Notes: generated by a model not told the origin, from the letters alone. A stretch of DNA of 64,000 nt from Rhodohalobacter barkolensis (GCF_002834295.1 NZ_PISP01000003.1:186001-250000); one strand, 5' to 3'; numbered from the stretch's first letter, positions 53,455 through 63,728 are shown. Numbers and translations: made by a program.

Positions 53455-54542
53455 AGTTCAGAACTTTTATTCAATTTCACAATATCAACTTCCGTACCCG
53501 GATTTACCTGAAGAAGACCGGTTGTCAAAACCGTATCCCCTACGGCAACACCTTCAATAATTTGCAGTTTATCGCTTGTACGGATCCCAGTCTGAATTCT
53601 CTCCTGTTCGATAACACCATTTCGAATAACAAATATTTTTTGAGTATTCAGTTCGGGCACTACTGATATTGTAGGCAGCATCAGAGCGTCGTCAATTTCA
53701 TCCAGGATTAATACAATATTCGCAAATGCACCGGGGAAAAGAATTTGTTCATCATTCTGACTTAACGCCCGAATTTGCAGTGTTCTCGTTTGAGAGTCTA
53801 TCCGGGGCTCAATAGCATATACATCACCCACAAAAGAGGAGTCAATTCCCTGAACATCAAAATTAATCTCGTCTCCTATATCTACACGTGAGATATACCT
53901 TTCAGGAACGGAGAAATCGATTTTAACCGGATCAATTTCCTGTAGTGAAGCAATTCGTGTATTTGGACTAATGTAGCTTCCCTCACTCACATATTTTAAA
54001 CCGATGCGCCCGGCAAAAGGAGCTTTAATTTCTGTCTTCTCAATTTGAGCATCAATCAGATTGAGCTCGGAGCGCAGTACATTTACTTCATTCAGAGTAG
54101 CGTCATAATCATCCTGACTAATTCCGCCTCGTTCCAACAGCCTTCGCTGTCTCTCCTCTCTCTGTTCAGCCAGGTTCAATCGGAAGTTGGCTCGTTGTTT
54201 CTGAGCCTGAAGTTCACTGTCGTTGATTTTTAACAGCAACTGACCTTTTCCCACTTCACCGCCTTCATCAAAAAAGATCCCGGTAATGATACCGGAGGTT
54301 TCTGTGCTCAGATCCACAACCTCATTAGCGCGAATTGTTCCGCTTGAAAAGATTCTATCCTGAATAGTTTCCGGCTCCATCACCACGGCTTCAACTTGTA
54401 ACGGACCACCCCCGCCTCCCGGTCCGCCTTGCGCTTGTGCATCATTCGACTGGAAAAAAGGTTTAAGTTTCGGGTATGCCAAAGCTCCCAAAACAATCGC
54501 CAGAACTGTAAAAAAAACAATACGCTTCGTAACTTTACTCAT
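53451..54542 (-). CDS. RND efflux periplasmic adaptor (membrane fusion protein)
   Basis: A 363-residue adaptor with one N-terminal membrane helix (about 8-27), a Gly-rich linker (QGGPGGGGGP), a lipoyl and hairpin region (AQKQRANFRLNLAEQRE) and beta-barrel segments (KAPFAGRIGLKYVSEGSYI). It links the pump to TolC. First gene of the operon; no TetR or MarR regulator is nearby. Confidence 0.95.
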   Translation of the reverse strand: MSKVTKRIVFFTVLAIVLGALAYPKLKPFFQSNDAQAQGGPGGGGGPLQVEAVVMEPETIQDRIFSSGTIRANEVVDLSTETSGIITGIFFDEGGEVGKGQLLLKINDSELQAQKQRANFRLNLAEQREERQRRLLERGGISQDDYDATLNEVNVLRSELNLIDAQIEKTEIKAPFAGRIGLKYVSEGSYISPNTRIASLQEIDPVKIDFSVPERYISRVDIGDEINFDVQGIDSSFVGDVYAIEPRIDSQTRTLQIRALSQNDEQILFPGAFANIVLILDEIDDALMLPTISVVPELNTQKIFVIRNGVIEQERIQTGIRTSDKLQIIEGVAVGDTVLTTGLLQVNPGTEVDIVKLNKSSEL

Positions 54543-54707
54543 GTCGAGATTTAAATATTTTATATAACAACGATGTAACGAACAAATTTAACGTATAGTT
54601 CTGCCCTATTCGCTTCGTTTATGTAAAAACTTGTAGACCAAACAGGTAAGAAACTTTACGTATTCCTATTCAAAAGAGTAACCTGATGCTGGATATCAAA
54701 AATAAAA

Positions 54708-54741
54708 AAAGGCGATCCGATTTGAAATCAGACCGCCTTTT
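54708..54741 (-). terminator. Rho-independent terminator after trxA
   Basis: AAAGGCG and CGCCTTT with an inner GAT..ATC form a stem 19 bases past the trxA stop. On the minus strand it is followed by a T run. Confidence 0.8.
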
Positions 54742-54759
54742 CTCTATCAAACAAAAGGT

Positions 54760-55086
54760 TTACGCTACTTGCGCGTCCAAATGCTTTTTAATTTGATTTT
54801 TCGGAACTGCACCGATGATTTGATCTACAACTTCACCGTCTTTAAAGATCAGAAGAGTTGGAATACTTCGGATTCCATACTTCACTGAAACTTCTGAATT
54901 ATGGTCTACATTTACCTTTCCGATTTTTACTTTCCCTTCGTATTCGCCGACAAGCTCTTCAACAATCGGCCCTACCATTCGGCAAGGTCCACACCACTCA
55001 GCCCAAAAATCAACTAATACAGGTTCGGAAGAATTTTCTACTTCATCCGAAAAATTATCGTCTGTGAATTCAATTGGTTTACTCAT
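54760..55086 (-). CDS. trxA: Thioredoxin
   Basis: A 108-residue thioredoxin with W31-C32-G-P-C35, the cis-proline loop SIPTLLIF and the buried Asp in VDFWAEW. It is reduced by TrxB (29.7 kb) and feeds ribonucleotide reductase and peroxiredoxins. The start is clear and the gene stands alone with its own terminator. Confidence 0.97.
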   Translation of the reverse strand: MSKPIEFTDDNFSDEVENSSEPVLVDFWAEWCGPCRMVGPIVEELVGEYEGKVKIGKVNVDHNSEVSVKYGIRSIPTLLIFKDGEVVDQIIGAVPKNQIKKHLDAQVA

Positions 55087-55191
55087 ATCTCATTTTTCTT
55101 TTTTTATTATTTATGAAAGATCTGAATTCTTATGCAGAACTACACATATCAATTCGCTATCAATCTTATTATCAAAACTTATAAAAATCGG

Positions 55192-58100
55192 TCAGGTTCC
55201 ATTTGTACCATTTCTGATTAACCGAACAGAGTTTTTATCCAAAATATTCCTCAATCCACTTAACAGCTCATTATTCGGTTCCACTACATATTTCCTGACG
55301 TTCATCTTTAGTGGTTTTTTCGCTTTATGACTTCTAACCAGCAGCTTAATGGGCGTTTCACCTTTATGCACACTAAACAGAGTTGCCATATCGGCCAGGT
55401 CATCTTCTGATACTTCAGCTGTTTTCAAATCAATGTTGAGCTGCAGCTGAGCCTGAAATTTTTCGCGAAGGTTTTCCACTCTTTCCATCGAAGAAGCAAT
55501 AATCTTGGGCGGTTCATCTCTTTTTGAGAGATTTCCTTCCAGCATTAAAACCGTATCCGGAGCAATTAACCCCTGATGACGATCATAAACTTCGCTAAAT
55601 ATGAGAACCTCAGTACTTCCCTCAAGATCCTCAATTTGAGCAAATGCCATCGGACGCCCTTTTTTATCACTAATTCTCCTTACCGACGTGATGATCCCTA
55701 TCACTCTTACTTTTTCCCGATCTCCCAGTTTCGAAAGATCTTCCACATTGAGTGAGTGCGAGGCAAACAGACGAACATCCTCCTTGAATTTATCCAGCGG
55801 GTGGCCGCTCAAATAGAATCCGATAAGTTCTCGTTCGTTGTTGAGCCGCTCAATATTGGTCCACGGCGGACACTCTCTCAGGTTCGGTTCACCTCCCATT
55901 CCGCCTCCGCCCGATGATTCACCAAAAAGGCTTACCTGGTTAAGGCGTTCCTCTTCCTGTTTACGGGAAGCGTAATTGATCACATCATCAATGCTTGCCA
56001 CAAGCTGTGCCCGGTTTTGATGCAAAGAATCGAATGCGCCGGCTTGTGCAAGGCTCTCCATGGTTTTGCGGTTACAAACACGGGTGTCTATCCGGGATGA
56101 AAAATCAAAAATAGAGGAGAATTTTCCTTTCTTGTCCCGCTCTTTCACCAACTCCTCAATCGCATTTGAGCCGACTCCTTTTATTGCAAGCAAGCCATAC
56201 TGAACCCTGCCGTCCTTGGCCACAAATTTTCCCTCGGCAGAATTTACATTCGGAGCATCCACCGGAATTCCAATTCGCTGACACTCCTCAATAAAGAAGC
56301 TCACCTTTTTGATGTCGTTCATGTTATGGCTCAATACAGCGGCCATATACTCCGCGGTATAGTTCGCCTTAAAATACATGGTGTGATAGGCTACCACAGA
56401 ATACGCCGCAGAGTGAGACTTGTTGAACCCGTAGCCGGCAAACATCGCCATCTTGTCGAAAACCTCTTTCGCGGTTTTCTTGTCGTACCCTTTCTCAACG
56501 GCCTGCTTTACAAATTTTTCTTCTTCAGGCGGAAGCAGTTCCGGTTTCTTCTTACCCATGATTCGGCGAAGTACATCCGCTTCACCGAGAGAGTAGCCAC
56601 CCATTCGCTGTGCCACCATCATGATCTGCTCCTGGTAGATCATAATACCGTAAGTCGGCTCCAGAATATCGATCAAATCCTCGTGATCGTATTCCACCTC
56701 TTCCTCGCCATGCTTCCGTTTAATATAATCCGGGATAAACTGCATCGGGCCCGGACGATAGAGCGCGTTCATAGCAATCAGGTCATCAATTTTCGTCGGC
56801 TTGAGCTGTTTGAGATACTTCCGCATTCCGTCCGATTCAAACTGGAAAATCCCTACGGTTGCCCCTTTTTTGAACATCTCGAAGGTCTTCTCATCATCCA
56901 GCGGAATATCATCCAGGTTGTACTCCTTGCTGTGATTCTCCTTCACATACCCGATCGCCGTTTTCAGGATGGAGAGTGTTTTCAGTCCAAGGAAGTCCAT
57001 CTTCAGCATCCCGGCGTCTTCGATCACCTTACCGTCAAACTGAGTCACATAGAGTTCGGCATCCTTAGCCGTTCCGATCGGGATGTAGTTCGTCAATTTG
57101 TCCGGGGCTATAATCACACCGGCAGCATGAATCCCGGTATTTCGAACCGATCCTTCCAAAGTCTCCGCCATCTGGAGTGTTCGGCCTTCCAGGGAATCAG
57201 ACTCTTTCAGATCCCGGAGTTCTCTCACCTCTTTGAATGCATCTTCCAGCGAAATTCCAATCGTTTCTGGAACCAGTTTTGCAATCCTGTCCGCATCAGA
57301 AAGCGGAAGGTCGAGTACACGCGCTACATCACGAACCGACGAACGCGCGGCCATTGTACCAAATGTGATAATATGCGCAACCTGGTCCTTGCCATATTTA
57401 TCAACCACATAATCAATTACGCGCTGACGTCCATCATCATCAAAGTCGATATCGATATCCGGCATCGACACACGCTCCGGGTTCAGGAAACGTTCAAAAA
57501 GCAGATCGTATTTGAGAGGGTCGATGTTGGTAATTCCCGTGCAGTAGGCAACCACCGAACCCGCAGCCGAACCACGACCCGGTCCCACATAGACGCCCAT
57601 TTCCTTCGCCTTGATAATGAAATCCTGCACAATCAGGAAGTATCCGGCAAAACCCATCGTTTTGATAATGTTGAGCTCATGATCAATTCGCTCAGTAACC
57701 TCATCGGTAAGCTCACCGTAATGCTTTTTCGCGCCTTCGATGGTTAAGTGACGCAGATAATCATCTTCTGTTTCAAAACCTTCCGGAAGTTTGAAATTGG
57801 GGAGAATTACATCCCGCTCCAGTTTGATCTCCTCAATTTTATCCACCACTTCCTGCGTGTTGGAGATCGCCTCTGGCACATCCGCAAATAGAGCTTTCAT
57901 CTCCTCCTGCGTCTTGAAGTAGAATTCATCATTCGGGAAACCAAAGCGTTTCTCGCGCCCTTTCCCAATCGGCGTGGAGATCGACTCGTTATTGTCGATA
58001 CAGAGTAAGGCATCGTGCGCTTTCGCATCCGCCTTTTCCATATAGAACGTGTTATTGGTGGCAATCACCTTAATGCCATACTTTTCCGCAAATTTCAGAA

Positions 58101-59415
58101 GCACACTGTTTACCCGCTCCTCTTCCTCGAGTCCGTGACGCATAATCTCGATGTAGAGATCCTCGCCAAACAGGTCGTGCCACCACTTGAGCGCTTCCTC
58201 GGCAACCTCTTCGCCACGATTCAAAATCAGATCGGGTACTTCGCCCAATAGCCCACCGGTTGTTGCAATCAGCCCTTCTCGATATTTCTCCACCAACTCG
58301 CGGTCAATCCGCGGAAATTTATAGTAGTATCCCTCAATAAAACCGAGAGAGCACATCTCTGCCAGATTCCGATATCCCTGCATGTTTTTGGCCAGAAATA
58401 TCTGCTGATACCGTTTATCCTTATGGTCTCGGGTAAATTTCTTTTGATGGCGATCTTCTACAAAATAGGCTTCCAGCCCGATGATCGGCTTGATTCCTTC
58501 CGCGTACGCCGCCTTAGTAAAATGAAACGTGCCGTACATATTCCCGAGGTCAGTCATTGCCACAGCCGGCATGCCATCCTCTTTCGCCTTCTTCACCAGA
58601 TCCTTCACACCCGAAGCTGCCTGAAGAACAGAGAATTTGGAATGATTGTGCAAATGAGAAAATGGGGAGTCCACTTTTACGCCGGCGGACTCTTTTGGTA
58701 AATCAATCGCCGATGACTGGTCATCCTCCTCTCCGGTTACTCCTCTCTGCCGAAGCTCCTCCACTTTTGGCATGTAGTGCGACTCTTCAATTTTTTGAGC
58801 CGGATTTGCCGGTGATTGCGACGGATCCTGGGGGTGATTCGGCCGGATCACACCAATCCGAACCAGTTCCAGAAATGCACGAGCTGTTGCATCCACATCG
58901 GCGGCGGCATTGTGAGCTTCCTCAAAGCCAATTTCAAAAAGTTTGTCATGAAGTTCAGCAAGTGTTGGCCACTTGTAGCGTCCGCGTCCGCCGGGAATAG
59001 CGCAGAACTCTGTAGACTCATCCTTCGTATCGATCGATACTTTTTTGGTCAGCGGATTCTCCCGCTCCATCCGGAGATATTCCGATCCCATAATATTGAG
59101 ATCAAACTCCAGATTGTGACCAATCACAAAGGTGCACCTCTCCAGTTCGCGATTAAAAATATCCATCACCTCATTCAGAGGAATTCCTTCTGCGTGCGCA
59201 CGCTCTGTGGAAATGCCGTGAACTTTTTCAGAGTTGAAAGGAATCGTAAATCCATCAGGTTTTACGATGTAATCGCCTGAAGAGATTAACTTTCCGGTTA
59301 CATCATGGACCTGCCAGGCAAGCTGAACACAGCGCGGCCAGTTATCGAAGTCGGTCAGCGGAGCTGAATAATTCTGGGGAAGGCCGGTGGTTTCGGTATC
59401 AAAAATCAGATACAT
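55192..59415 (-). CDS. dnaE: DNA polymerase III alpha subunit with fused N-terminal proofreading exonuclease
   Basis: A 1407-residue replicative polymerase. Residues 1-185 are a DEDDh exonuclease (DTETTG with D6-x-E8, then HNLEFD and H168-x4-D173). The PHP domain starts near 252 (HLHNHSKFS), but its second motif reads TDLGNM, with Leu290 replacing the usual metal-binding His. The polymerase active site PDIDIDFDD, the GRGSAAGS loop and FNKSHSAAYS are intact. A tandem HhH and an OB fold (VRVIGIITSVRRI) follow near the C terminus. Fusion to the exonuclease is the long Bacteroidota form (family knowledge). A separate dnaQ is therefore not required for proofreading. Confidence 0.96.
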   Translation of the reverse strand: MYLIFDTETTGLPQNYSAPLTDFDNWPRCVQLAWQVHDVTGKLISSGDYIVKPDGFTIPFNSEKVHGISTERAHAEGIPLNEVMDIFNRELERCTFVIGHNLEFDLNIMGSEYLRMERENPLTKKVSIDTKDESTEFCAIPGGRGRYKWPTLAELHDKLFEIGFEEAHNAAADVDATARAFLELVRIGVIRPNHPQDPSQSPANPAQKIEESHYMPKVEELRQRGVTGEEDDQSSAIDLPKESAGVKVDSPFSHLHNHSKFSVLQAASGVKDLVKKAKEDGMPAVAMTDLGNMYGTFHFTKAAYAEGIKPIIGLEAYFVEDRHQKKFTRDHKDKRYQQIFLAKNMQGYRNLAEMCSLGFIEGYYYKFPRIDRELVEKYREGLIATTGGLLGEVPDLILNRGEEVAEEALKWWHDLFGEDLYIEIMRHGLEEEERVNSVLLKFAEKYGIKVIATNNTFYMEKADAKAHDALLCIDNNESISTPIGKGREKRFGFPNDEFYFKTQEEMKALFADVPEAISNTQEVVDKIEEIKLERDVILPNFKLPEGFETEDDYLRHLTIEGAKKHYGELTDEVTERIDHELNIIKTMGFAGYFLIVQDFIIKAKEMGVYVGPGRGSAAGSVVAYCTGITNIDPLKYDLLFERFLNPERVSMPDIDIDFDDDGRQRVIDYVVDKYGKDQVAHIITFGTMAARSSVRDVARVLDLPLSDADRIAKLVPETIGISLEDAFKEVRELRDLKESDSLEGRTLQMAETLEGSVRNTGIHAAGVIIAPDKLTNYIPIGTAKDAELYVTQFDGKVIEDAGMLKMDFLGLKTLSILKTAIGYVKENHSKEYNLDDIPLDDEKTFEMFKKGATVGIFQFESDGMRKYLKQLKPTKIDDLIAMNALYRPGPMQFIPDYIKRKHGEEEVEYDHEDLIDILEPTYGIMIYQEQIMMVAQRMGGYSLGEADVLRRIMGKKKPELLPPEEEKFVKQAVEKGYDKKTAKEVFDKMAMFAGYGFNKSHSAAYSVVAYHTMYFKANYTAEYMAAVLSHNMNDIKKVSFFIEECQRIGIPVDAPNVNSAEGKFVAKDGRVQYGLLAIKGVGSNAIEELVKERDKKGKFSSIFDFSSRIDTRVCNRKTMESLAQAGAFDSLHQNRAQLVASIDDVINYASRKQEEERLNQVSLFGESSGGGGMGGEPNLRECPPWTNIERLNNERELIGFYLSGHPLDKFKEDVRLFASHSLNVEDLSKLGDREKVRVIGIITSVRRISDKKGRPMAFAQIEDLEGSTEVLIFSEVYDRHQGLIAPDTVLMLEGNLSKRDEPPKIIASSMERVENLREKFQAQLQLNIDLKTAEVSEDDLADMATLFSVHKGETPIKLLVRSHKAKKPLKMNVRKYVVEPNNELLSGLRNILDKNSVRLIRNGTNGT

Positions 59416-59509
59416 AAAAAGGGATCTCTGTCAAACGGTTTGGCTTACATCTTATCAGTTGAATATACTAACCGAACAGCGAAGATTGAATTAGAAACCC
59501 CCTGGATTT

Positions 59510-60328
59510 TCAATCCTTTTTGATCCGTTCAAGAAACTCCTGCCAGCTTCGCTTGATGGTATTATTTGAAGTGAAAAAGAGATCGTTATGGCCACCCCGC
59601 AGAGGAACGAACTTCTTGGGTTCTGAGGCTGCTTCGTACAACTCTTCGCCGTGATGGAAGCCTACAATTTCATCATCCCGGCTGTGCAAAATGAGAAGTG
59701 GCGTATTCTCTATCGAGTTGAGGAAATTGATCGTGGAAAAGTTTAACCGTACCAGAAAGGTTGGTACAATCGGATAAATATCCGAGGCCATGGATTTTAT
59801 GTCTTTAAACGCTGAATCCAGAACCAGTCCGCCAACAGTGTGATTTGCCGCTCCATAGGCTGATACAGCTCCTCCAAGTGATCGTCCATACAAAATAATC
59901 TGACTTTCCTTGTAATCCATTCGCTCCGTCAAAAACCCAATCACGGAATCGATGTCATTATACAATTCTTTTTCTGACGGACGGCCTTCACTTTTTCCAT
60001 ATCCACGGTAATCGTACATCAAAACGGAAATACCCAGATCCAGGAGCATCTCCGCAATTTCCAGTCTTCCACTAATATTACCCGCGTTGCCGTGCGATAA
60101 AACCACAACAAAATCAGATTCACTCTGTGAAAAATACCAACCGTGTATTTTCAGACCGTCTTCCGTTTCAACCAACACATCTTCTGCATCCAGCCCTAAA
60201 GATTGTGGTGATCGGAAATGTTCTTTTTCGGGCAGAAAAAGCATTTGTCCCTGAAACAGGTAGAGGATTATGATCAAAAAGAGGTAGATGCCGCCCAGGG
60301 CAATCAAAATTTTAAAAAGTAGATTCAT
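59510..60328 (-). CDS. Membrane-anchored alpha/beta hydrolase
   Basis: A 272-residue hydrolase with an N-terminal membrane helix (about 4-24). The fold shows LSHGNAGNISGRLE, the nucleophile elbow GRSLGGAVS and a C-terminal GGHND with the catalytic His; the acid is in LHSRDDEIV. It resembles the BEM46/YqkD-type serine hydrolases of unknown substrate. Its start overlaps the ThpR stop by four bases. Confidence 0.88.
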   Translation of the reverse strand: MNLLFKILIALGGIYLFLIIILYLFQGQMLFLPEKEHFRSPQSLGLDAEDVLVETEDGLKIHGWYFSQSESDFVVVLSHGNAGNISGRLEIAEMLLDLGISVLMYDYRGYGKSEGRPSEKELYNDIDSVIGFLTERMDYKESQIILYGRSLGGAVSAYGAANHTVGGLVLDSAFKDIKSMASDIYPIVPTFLVRLNFSTINFLNSIENTPLLILHSRDDEIVGFHHGEELYEAASEPKKFVPLRGGHNDLFFTSNNTIKRSWQEFLERIKKD

Positions 60329-60879
60329 TGATTCCTTTCACCGGATTTCAGTTCATAATTTTCTACAATATGATGATCCACACCCCTCGATCCTTTCTTG
60401 CTCTCCATCAGTTGAAAGGATCGTACTTTGAACTCAAATTGCTCATTTTCTTCCGGAATAGAGTCCAATAGCTTCTCTGATTTTAAAAACCCTTTTTTGA
60501 TCCGCGCCAGCGTCACATGGGGCACAAATGAATGCTCACGATCACTGTTCATCACATCTGAAACAATTTCATCCACTTTCTGCTGTAAATCCATCAAGGC
60601 AGATTTATTTTCTATCCCCAGCCAAATCACCCGCACAGGTCCATCGTCCGGGAAAAATCCAACTCCTTTCAGTTTTAGATTGAAGGCTGGCAGATCAATC
60701 TCCTTCAGACTTTCTTGTATCTGATCAATCCGGGATGATTCTGCTTCACCAATAAATCTCAGTGTAAGATGCAGCTGTTCTCGCTTCACTTTTCTCCATT
60801 GTGGTTCATCCGGTAAAATTTGATCCACGCTTTCCTGTATTGCCTGAGGTAGGGTTATGGATATAAAATATCTGCTCAT
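60325..60879 (-). CDS. thpR: RNA 2',3'-cyclic phosphodiesterase (ThpR/LigT)
   Basis: A 184-residue 2H phosphoesterase that opens 2',3'-cyclic phosphates in RNA. The two catalytic HxTL motifs are H37-L-T-L40 and H121-V-T-L124. The length is typical. It lies three bases after the acylphosphatase gene and overlaps the hydrolase gene, so the three form one operon. Confidence 0.94.
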   Translation of the reverse strand: MSRYFISITLPQAIQESVDQILPDEPQWRKVKREQLHLTLRFIGEAESSRIDQIQESLKEIDLPAFNLKLKGVGFFPDDGPVRVIWLGIENKSALMDLQQKVDEIVSDVMNSDREHSFVPHVTLARIKKGFLKSEKLLDSIPEENEQFEFKVRSFQLMESKKGSRGVDHHIVENYELKSGERNQ

Positions 60880-60882
60880 CGA

Positions 60883-61152
60883 TTATCGCACGACTTTGAA
60901 ATTGTCTCCTATATCGTCCGGATTGTCAGATTCACTGACCACTTCAATCTGGTCTACCCGCGCCGGGAGCGGACCGTTTTTTAACTTTTCGATCATCTCG
61001 CTGAGTTTATTCTCCGGTCCCTGAAGAAGTGCTTCAACATCACCGTTATTCAGGTTTCGAACCCATCCTTTTAAACCTAACTCCCCGGCGTTGGTTCGGG
61101 TAAAGTGACGAAAACCAACTCCCTGCACCCTTCCGGAGATTAACAACTTCAT
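60883..61152 (-). CDS. acyP: Acylphosphatase
   Basis: A small enzyme that hydrolyses acylphosphates. The phosphate loop [12 protein letters not shown] with its Arg, and the catalytic Asn in [12 protein letters not shown], are intact. The frame is open to 61191 with four in-frame ATGs. The last (61152) gives [14 protein letters not shown] and 89 residues, the normal length, so I prefer it. Confidence 0.93.
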   Translation of the reverse strand: MKLLISGRVQGVGFRHFTRTNAGELGLKGWVRNLNNGDVEALLQGPENKLSEMIEKLKNGPLPARVDQIEVVSESDNPDDIGDNFKVVR

Positions 61153-61284
61153 TTCTTTGAATTTCATATCTTGATCATGCATATTAATCAACTTTATTGG
61201 TATTCATGATCTTTTATTTGATCTTATAACAATAATTATGCAAAAGATTATCCATCTGATTTCTACCTGAAAGATTCTAAATCC

Positions 61285-62217
61285 ATGACGCTAACACAAC
61301 TCTCTTACATTATTGCGGTTGACAAATACAGGCACTTCGCAACAGCCGCCGAAAAAAGCTATGTCACCCAGCCTACCCTCAGTATGCAGATTCATAAACT
61401 TGAAGATGAACTGGGTGTCACGATTTTTGATCGTTCTAAATCGCCGGTTGTTCCTACCGAAATTGGTGAAAAAATTATAGCTCAGGCGAAAATTATCCTT
61501 AACGAGTCTAAACAGATATCCGACATTGCCAACTTTAAAGAGGATGAACTTCAGGGAAAGTTTAAGGTGGGCATCATTCCAACTATTGCTCCGTATCTGG
61601 TTCCACTATTCATTCGGTCTTTCATCAAAAAATATCCGAATGTAGACCTCATTTTTGAGGAATTGATCACCAGTGAGGTATTGGAAAAACTGGGGAATGA
61701 TCAATTGGATGCTGGAATTATTGCCACACCTACCGAAAAAAGTTTTATTTATACTGAAGATCTTTATGTGGAGCCTTTTGTAGGCTACCTGTCTCACAGT
61801 CACCCACTCATTGAAAAAGAGAAGCTGACGATTAACGATCTTGACCGTGCAAATATCTGGTTGTTAAGCGAGGGGCACTGTTTCCGCGATCAAACCGTAC
61901 AGCTTTGCAAAGAGATTCAGGATCATAAAGAGCCTTCTGTAGAGTTTAAAAGTGGAAACCTGGAGACATTAAAACGCCTTGTAGAGCAGAACTTTGGGAT
62001 GACGCTCCTTCCATGGACGGCTATCAGTGAACACAAAGACTCCTGCTCAAATGCAGTCATCAAGGAGTTCGAAGCCCCGATTCCATCCAGAAAAGTTCGG
62101 TTAATCTATGGACGAAAGCACCTGAAGAAAACCGTCATTCAGGCTTTTAAAGAATCTATTACCAACTCCATTCCATCCGAGTTGAAGGACAATGATGAGA
62201 AGGTCTTGGTTGAATAA
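61285..62217 (+). CDS. oxyR: OxyR, hydrogen-peroxide-sensing LysR regulator
   Basis: A 310-residue LysR-type regulator. The N-terminal helix-turn-helix (about 1-60) is TLTQLSYIIAVDKYRHFATA, then SYVTQPTLSMQIHKLE. The sensor domain contains EGHCFRDQTVQLC, which puts cysteines at 199 and 208, the same numbers as the peroxide-sensing pair in E. coli OxyR. A disulfide between them would switch on antioxidant genes. No catalase or peroxiredoxin is adjacent, so its targets lie elsewhere. Confidence 0.93.
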   Translation: MTLTQLSYIIAVDKYRHFATAAEKSYVTQPTLSMQIHKLEDELGVTIFDRSKSPVVPTEIGEKIIAQAKIILNESKQISDIANFKEDELQGKFKVGIIPTIAPYLVPLFIRSFIKKYPNVDLIFEELITSEVLEKLGNDQLDAGIIATPTEKSFIYTEDLYVEPFVGYLSHSHPLIEKEKLTINDLDRANIWLLSEGHCFRDQTVQLCKEIQDHKEPSVEFKSGNLETLKRLVEQNFGMTLLPWTAISEHKDSCSNAVIKEFEAPIPSRKVRLIYGRKHLKKTVIQAFKESITNSIPSELKDNDEKVLVE

Positions 62218-62310
62218 GCCGTACTCTACTACTCTGCGAAAGCACTAAATTTTCTCTACATTTAGTGCCACAACTATTTGTTAGCAATTTTATTAGCTCT
62301 CTGGCATTTC

Positions 62311-62748
62311 ATGGAAAACTTTTCGACGCAGTGGTTCCTCGCTTTTTATGTATCCCTTGGTACACTTTTGATTAGCTATGGAGTTTTTTTGCTTTTTAAA
62401 ACCGATCAAATGAAAGAGTATTTGTTATCGGCAGCTCAGGATGAGACTCCCCCTGCTTCATGGAAAAAATATCTGAAATATCTGCTTTTATTCACCCTCC
62501 CGGGCCTGTTTCTTTCTTTTATTCCATTTTCCTGGATAGAGCTTTTGTTTTCACTTTGGGCATTACTGATTATTTTTGTGGCCGGTCAACTTATTTTGGT
62601 CTGGCCACACACTTCTAAGGCGATCATTGCAAATAAGGATAACCTGAAACGGAAAATTCGATTTGTAGCCGCAAATATGATGTCAATCGGGCTCATTCTT
62701 TTTTTATTATGCTACGTTCTGCTTGAAAGGTCAGGTACTCTTGTATGA
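62311..62748 (+). CDS. Unknown multi-pass membrane protein
   Basis: About 145 residues from the ATG at 62311 (a TTG at 62278 opens the same frame). It has four hydrophobic segments (near 8-28, 55-72, 74-97 and 113-134) and no motif I recognise. Its stop overlaps the next gene's ATG by four bases (ATGA), so translation is coupled to an MBL-fold nuclease. The role is unknown. Confidence 0.7.
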   Translation: MENFSTQWFLAFYVSLGTLLISYGVFLLFKTDQMKEYLLSAAQDETPPASWKKYLKYLLLFTLPGLFLSFIPFSWIELLFSLWALLIIFVAGQLILVWPHTSKAIIANKDNLKRKIRFVAANMMSIGLILFLLCYVLLERSGTLV

Positions 62749-63728
62749 TCATCAAAAAAGCCGGCTACCACGGACTCTATTTTCCTGATTTAGGTATCAC
62801 GCTGGATGGTTACCATCCTGAAGCAGATTTTTCTTTCGTGAGTCATGCGCACGCCGATCATATGCCGAGAAATAAAAATACCAAAGCGTATGCAACGCCT
62901 GCCACTTTAGAATTGATGGACCGCAGGGGTTTTAAAGGAGAAAAATTTAAAATACAGTTTCACGAATCTATCGCGACAGAACAGTTTCGTGCAACTCTCT
63001 ACCCTGCAGGGCATATTCTTGGTTCGGCCATGATTTACATCGAAACCGACGAAGAGTCGATTTTATATACCGGCGACTTCAAGACTCCTCCATCACCCGC
63101 ATCGGAGGGATTCGAGGCTCCTGATCAGGCAGACCTGCTGATAACAGAAGCCACATTCGGCCTTCCCATTTATCGCTGGAAACCCATGGAGGAATTGATA
63201 CAGGAAATTCAAGACTTTGCAATTTCATCCCTGGATGAAGGCTACACTCCCATATTTCTGGGTTACAATCTGGGGAAAGCTCAAGAGATTATGCACATCC
63301 TCGCCCCTTTGGGATTTCCAATGATGATACACGGTGCGGGGTATAAGTTGTGTGATGTTTATGAAAAATATGGAGTAGACCTGGGCAACTATTCCGCCTA
63401 CGACCGCGAAAACTGCGAAGGAAATATTTTAATCACCCCATCCTCAGCTCTCTCTAAAGGATTTGCATCCAACCTATCTAAAACGAAAGTAGCATACTGT
63501 TCGGGGTGGGCGTCGAACGAGTCCAGAAGGACACAGCTTACGGCAGACAAACTAATTCCACTCTCCGATCATCTCGACTTTTTTGAACTCATCAGTTTCT
63601 GTAAGCAACTCTCACCAAAGCACGTTTATGTAACACATACACCTAATCCGGATGTTGTACAGCACTATCTCACAAATGAAGGGATCTCAAGCTCTTTCCT
63701 GAATGTAGAGTATGATTCGGAAGATTAG
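62745..63728 (+). CDS. MBL-fold exonuclease-like protein (COG1236 type)
   Basis: A 327-residue metallo-beta-lactamase-fold protein. The zinc motifs are H34-A-H36-A-D38-H39, [13 protein letters not shown] and VTHTP, with a late SDHLDFFEL. This arrangement matches the RNA/DNA-processing branch (mRNA 3'-end processing or ligase-associated exonuclease). No ATP-dependent ligase gene is visible beside it, so the substrate is open. Its stop overlaps the convergent kinase stop by three bases. Confidence 0.82.
   Translation: MIIKKAGYHGLYFPDLGITLDGYHPEADFSFVSHAHADHMPRNKNTKAYATPATLELMDRRGFKGEKFKIQFHESIATEQFRATLYPAGHILGSAMIYIETDEESILYTGDFKTPPSPASEGFEAPDQADLLITEATFGLPIYRWKPMEELIQEIQDFAISSLDEGYTPIFLGYNLGKAQEIMHILAPLGFPMMIHGAGYKLCDVYEKYGVDLGNYSAYDRENCEGNILITPSSALSKGFASNLSKTKVAYCSGWASNESRRTQLTADKLIPLSDHLDFFELISFCKQLSPKHVYVTHTPNPDVVQHYLTNEGISSSFLNVEYDSED

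Noticed and set aside
56326..57747. 473-codon open frame on the plus strand
   Set aside because: It is antisense to the polymerase core of dnaE, has a shuffled, Arg/His-rich composition and no family features.
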